From positions 1-42,363 of the forward strand of contig NZ_LGEG01000247.1 of the NCBI RefSeq assembly GCF_001280125.1: 42,363 bases of DNA, written 5' to 3'. Source of the DNA: Streptomyces sp. NRRL F-6492. GTDB taxonomy: Bacteria > Actinomycetota > Actinomycetes > Streptomycetales > Streptomycetaceae. This document shows positions 40,470 to 42,363 of this stretch, one piece after another. The stretch's first letter is position 1; every line of letters starts with the position of its first letter. The notes under the pieces were generated by a model. That model searched no databases. It was not told the origin of the DNA and saw nothing but the letters and a program-made list of their open reading frames with translations. The position numbers and the translations under genes are program-made.

Positions 40470-41221
40470 GAGGTCTTCGTCCAGCGGAAGAAGCGCACCG
40501 CGACGGCCCCGAAGAGCACGCCGAACACGACGAGCCCCGCACACCCCACCCCGATGTCGGAGAGGTCGCCGCGTCCGGTCAGGGCGGCCGACACCGCGTC
40601 GTTGAGGTAGCGCAGCGGCAGGACCCGCGAGACGTTCTGCAGCCACTCCGGCATGGAGTCCAGCGGGAAGAACGACCCGGAGAGGAACGCCATCGGCAGG
40701 ATCAGGAAGTTGGCGATGCCGGCGACCGACTCCGGGGTGTCGGCGACGCTGCCGATGATCACCCCGAGCAGCAGGAAGGTCGTGATGCCCAGGATCAGGA
40801 CCGGGACCAGCAGCGGCCACCGGGAGGCGGGCACGAGCCCGAACCCGGGCAGCATCGCCACCCCGACGAACAGCACCGACTGCACGAGCCCCACGCCGAG
40901 CGCGAGGACGTAGCGGGACCCGATGACGGAGGACAGCGGCGCGGGCGACATCCGGATCATCCGCAGGATGTCGTCCGCGCGCCACTGCATCAGGGTGAAC
41001 GCGATGCCGAACACGGCGGCGTTCGCGACGCCCCAGGACAGCACCCCGGAAGCGGTGTACGAGAGGTACGAGAACCCGCTCTCCTCGACGGCCTTCCCCC
41101 GGAAGACGAGCCCGAAGACGACGAGGAAGAGCAGCGGGAAGGCGAAGGTGAAGAAGACCGTCGTCCTGTCCCGGATTTGGGCGCGGTAGCCCGCCGCGGT
41201 CAGCGCGGAGTAGGCGCTCAT
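40466..41221 (-). CDS. ABC-2 type transporter permease of the TOMM operon
   Basis: 251 residues, six hydrophobic segments. It begins AYSALTAAGYRAQIRDRTTVFFTFAFPLLFLVVFGLVF and has the ABC-2 signature near ANFLILPMAFLSGSFFPLDSMPEWLQNVSRVLPLRYLNDAV. With the ATPase it forms an exporter, probably for the modified peptide and giving producer immunity. Both ends overlap neighbours as ATGA (41218-41221 and 40466-40469). An open frame continues upstream through the ATPase gene, but that part is only a shadow. Confidence 0.9.
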   Translation of the reverse strand: MSAYSALTAAGYRAQIRDRTTVFFTFAFPLLFLVVFGLVFRGKAVEESGFSYLSYTASGVLSWGVANAAVFGIAFTLMQWRADDILRMIRMSPAPLSSVIGSRYVLALGVGLVQSVLFVGVAMLPGFGLVPASRWPLLVPVLILGITTFLLLGVIIGSVADTPESVAGIANFLILPMAFLSGSFFPLDSMPEWLQNVSRVLPLRYLNDAVSAALTGRGDLSDIGVGCAGLVVFGVLFGAVAVRFFRWTKTS

Positions 41222-42183
41222 GCCTGCTGCTCCTGGGTGTTCGGGGCGAGGGGGTCCCGCCGGGCGGTGAGGTCGAGGTAGACGTCCTCGAGACTGGGCG
41301 TACGGGTCTGCACCCCGTCGAGACCGGTCACGGCGTCGAGGGCGGAGAGCACCTTGCCGGTGGAACGGGTCTCCAGGACGAGGTGCCCGCCCCGCACGGT
41401 CACGCCGTCCACGCCCGGCAGGGCCCGGGCCCGCTCCTCGTCGATCCGGCCGAGCGGGACGAGCAGCCGGCTGCTCGCGCCGAAGGTGCCGATCAGGTGC
41501 TGCGGCGCGTCGGTGACGACGAGCCGGCCGGCCACCAGGATGCCGACGCGGTCGCAGAGCGCCTCCGCCTCGTCCAGGTGGTGCGTGGTGTACACGATGG
41601 TCCGGCCCGCCGCCTTCAGGCCCCGCAGGACCTCCCACAGATCGCGCCGGCCCTCCGGGTCGAGCGCGGCCGTCGGCTCGTCCAGGAAGATCAGCTCGGG
41701 GCCGTGGACCAGCGCCGAGGCGATGGCGAGCCGCTGCCGCTGCCCGCCGGACAGGTCGTCCACCCGGACGCCGTGCCGCCCGCCGAGCCCCACGGACTCC
41801 AGGGTGGCGTCGACGGCCGCGCGGTCCGCCCCGAACAGCGCGGCGACGGTCCGCAGGTGCTCGTGGACGGTCTGCCGCACGAAGAACGCCGAGGACTGGG
41901 TCTGCACGCCCATGCGCGGCAGCAGGGCGGTGTTGCGCGGCCAGGGCGACTCGCCGAACACCGAGACGGTGCCGGAGTCGGCCCTGCGCAGCCCTTCCAT
42001 GATCTCCACCAGGGTGGACTTGCCCGCCCCGTTGGGCCCGAGCAGTCCGAAGAACTCGCCGCGCCGGATGCTCAGGGACACCCCGTCGACTGCCTTCCGG
42101 CCGTCGTAGCCCTTGGACACGTCGGTGACCTCGACGGCCGGGGGCGACCCGGCGGGGTCGGTGGTGGGGGAGGGGGAGCTCAT
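41218..42183 (-). CDS. ABC transporter ATP-binding protein of the TOMM operon
   Basis: 321 residues. Walker A is GPNGAGKST, the Q-loop lies in MGVQTQSSAFF, the signature is LSGGQRQRLAIASALV, Walker B is LIFLDEPTAALD, and the switch is TTHHLDEAEALCDR. The last 80 residues form the C-terminal extension of drug-export ATPases of the DrrA/CcmA kind. It powers the adjacent permease. ATG 42183 has GAGG seven bases upstream and overlaps the stop codon of a preceding 27-codon frame. Confidence 0.93.
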   Translation of the reverse strand: MSSPSPTTDPAGSPPAVEVTDVSKGYDGRKAVDGVSLSIRRGEFFGLLGPNGAGKSTLVEIMEGLRRADSGTVSVFGESPWPRNTALLPRMGVQTQSSAFFVRQTVHEHLRTVAALFGADRAAVDATLESVGLGGRHGVRVDDLSGGQRQRLAIASALVHGPELIFLDEPTAALDPEGRRDLWEVLRGLKAAGRTIVYTTHHLDEAEALCDRVGILVAGRLVVTDAPQHLIGTFGASSRLLVPLGRIDEERARALPGVDGVTVRGGHLVLETRSTGKVLSALDAVTGLDGVQTRTPSLEDVYLDLTARRDPLAPNTQEQQA

Positions 42184-42263
42184 CCAAGTACCTCATTCGT
42201 GGATCGCGTGGTCTTCCGCGGGGGCGGGGGCGGGGGCGTGGTGGGCGAGGGCGGGCGGGTCAT
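42180..42263 (-). CDS. Small 27-residue reading frame coupled at both ends by ATGA
   Basis: Starts at ATG 42263, which overlaps the stop of the upstream membrane protein (ATGA, 42260-42263). It ends at a TGA overlapping the ATPase start (ATGA, 42180-42183). The peptide starts MTRPPSPTT, has six consecutive prolines at 10-15, a basic RK at 16-17, then a Ser/Thr-rich stretch (TTRST, 18-22) and ends NEVLG. It is not recognised. It may be only a translational relay or leader cistron, or a small peptide of the RiPP cluster; no cysteine is present, so it would have to yield oxazol(in)es if it were a precursor. Confidence 0.4.
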   Translation of the reverse strand: MTRPPSPTTPPPPPPRKTTRSTNEVLG

Positions 42264-42363
42264 CGGAGCAGCAGCAGGACGACGGCCGCGCAGCTGCCGC
42301 CGGCGGCGAGCAGCACCAGGGCGACCGACGCGACCGCGTAGGACGTGTGGATGCGGCGGGCGC
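42260..42363 (-). CDS. 3' end of a membrane protein, cut by the window edge
   Basis: The last 34 codons are visible. They encode RRIHTSYAVASVALVLLAAG followed by GSCAAVVLLLR and a stop, that is, one hydrophobic helix ending in arginine. The stop overlaps the start of the small frame (ATGA). The family cannot be told from this fragment; a cluster-encoded membrane protein is likely. Confidence 0.55.
   Translation of the reverse strand, partial: ARRIHTSYAVASVALVLLAAGGSCAAVVLLLLR

Overview
The window is very GC-rich (the third codon position is almost always G or C). Its genes are typical of a soil actinomycete, most probably Streptomyces: a conservon operon with CYP154 and CYP157 P450s, a bacterial nitric oxide synthase, a chitinase with a DasR-type operator, a streptogrisin-type protease, an ECF41 sigma factor, a SpoIIE-type phosphatase with a built-in anti-sigma-like ATPase domain, and many GTG starts and ATGA/GTGA overlaps. 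I saw no rRNA, tRNA, CRISPR array or intact insertion sequence. Functional calls rest on motifs and recalled family knowledge; no search was run.

Layout. 1-6000: an SDR and a zinc alcohol dehydrogenase, a VOC protein, a Tat-exported amidohydrolase with an upstream GntR/FCD regulator and two matching operators, and an aminoglycoside-phosphotransferase-like kinase. 6000-11200: a BCCT osmolyte transporter, then a minus-strand sugar ABC importer (binding protein, ATPase, permease). 11300-17750: a membrane/coiled-coil protein, then the conservon cvnA-cvnB-cvnC-cvnD-CYP157-CYP154, in which almost every junction is a stop/start overlap. 17980-22000: an unknown protein, nitric oxide synthase, and a GAF-PP2C-HATPase regulator. 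22100-29550: two tandem DUF4139 paralogues, a GH89 alpha-N-acetylglucosaminidase, and a divergent GH18 chitinase whose promoter carries a DasR box. 29580-32030: a pair of CrcB/Fluc fluoride channels and a secreted S1 protease. 32260-35500: an ECF41 sigma factor with its NAD(P)-binding partner, half a CBS gene, and a membrane-anchored unknown.

35500-38530 is a two-gene, translationally coupled cassette: a cis-prenyltransferase (UppS family) followed by a DUF2236 (MpaB/rubber-oxygenase-like) protein fused to three C-terminal EF-hands. It is bracketed by related sequences in inverted orientation. This is the best candidate for an undescribed system, perhaps Ca2+-controlled isoprenoid chemistry.

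38535-42363 is the end of a minus-strand azol(in)e-type RiPP (TOMM) operon: an ABC-2 exporter (ATPase plus permease) and a large YcaO protein with two CxxC motifs and a C-terminal PxPxP. Upstream lie a 27-residue reading frame coupled at both ends by ATGA and the 3' end of a membrane protein cut by the window edge. The rest of that cluster lies beyond the right edge.

Several gene ends are marked by long perfect hairpins without U-tracts (12192-12235, 18736-18793, 22065-22103, 29549-29593, 30829-30865, 32177-32214), as is common in high-GC actinomycetes.
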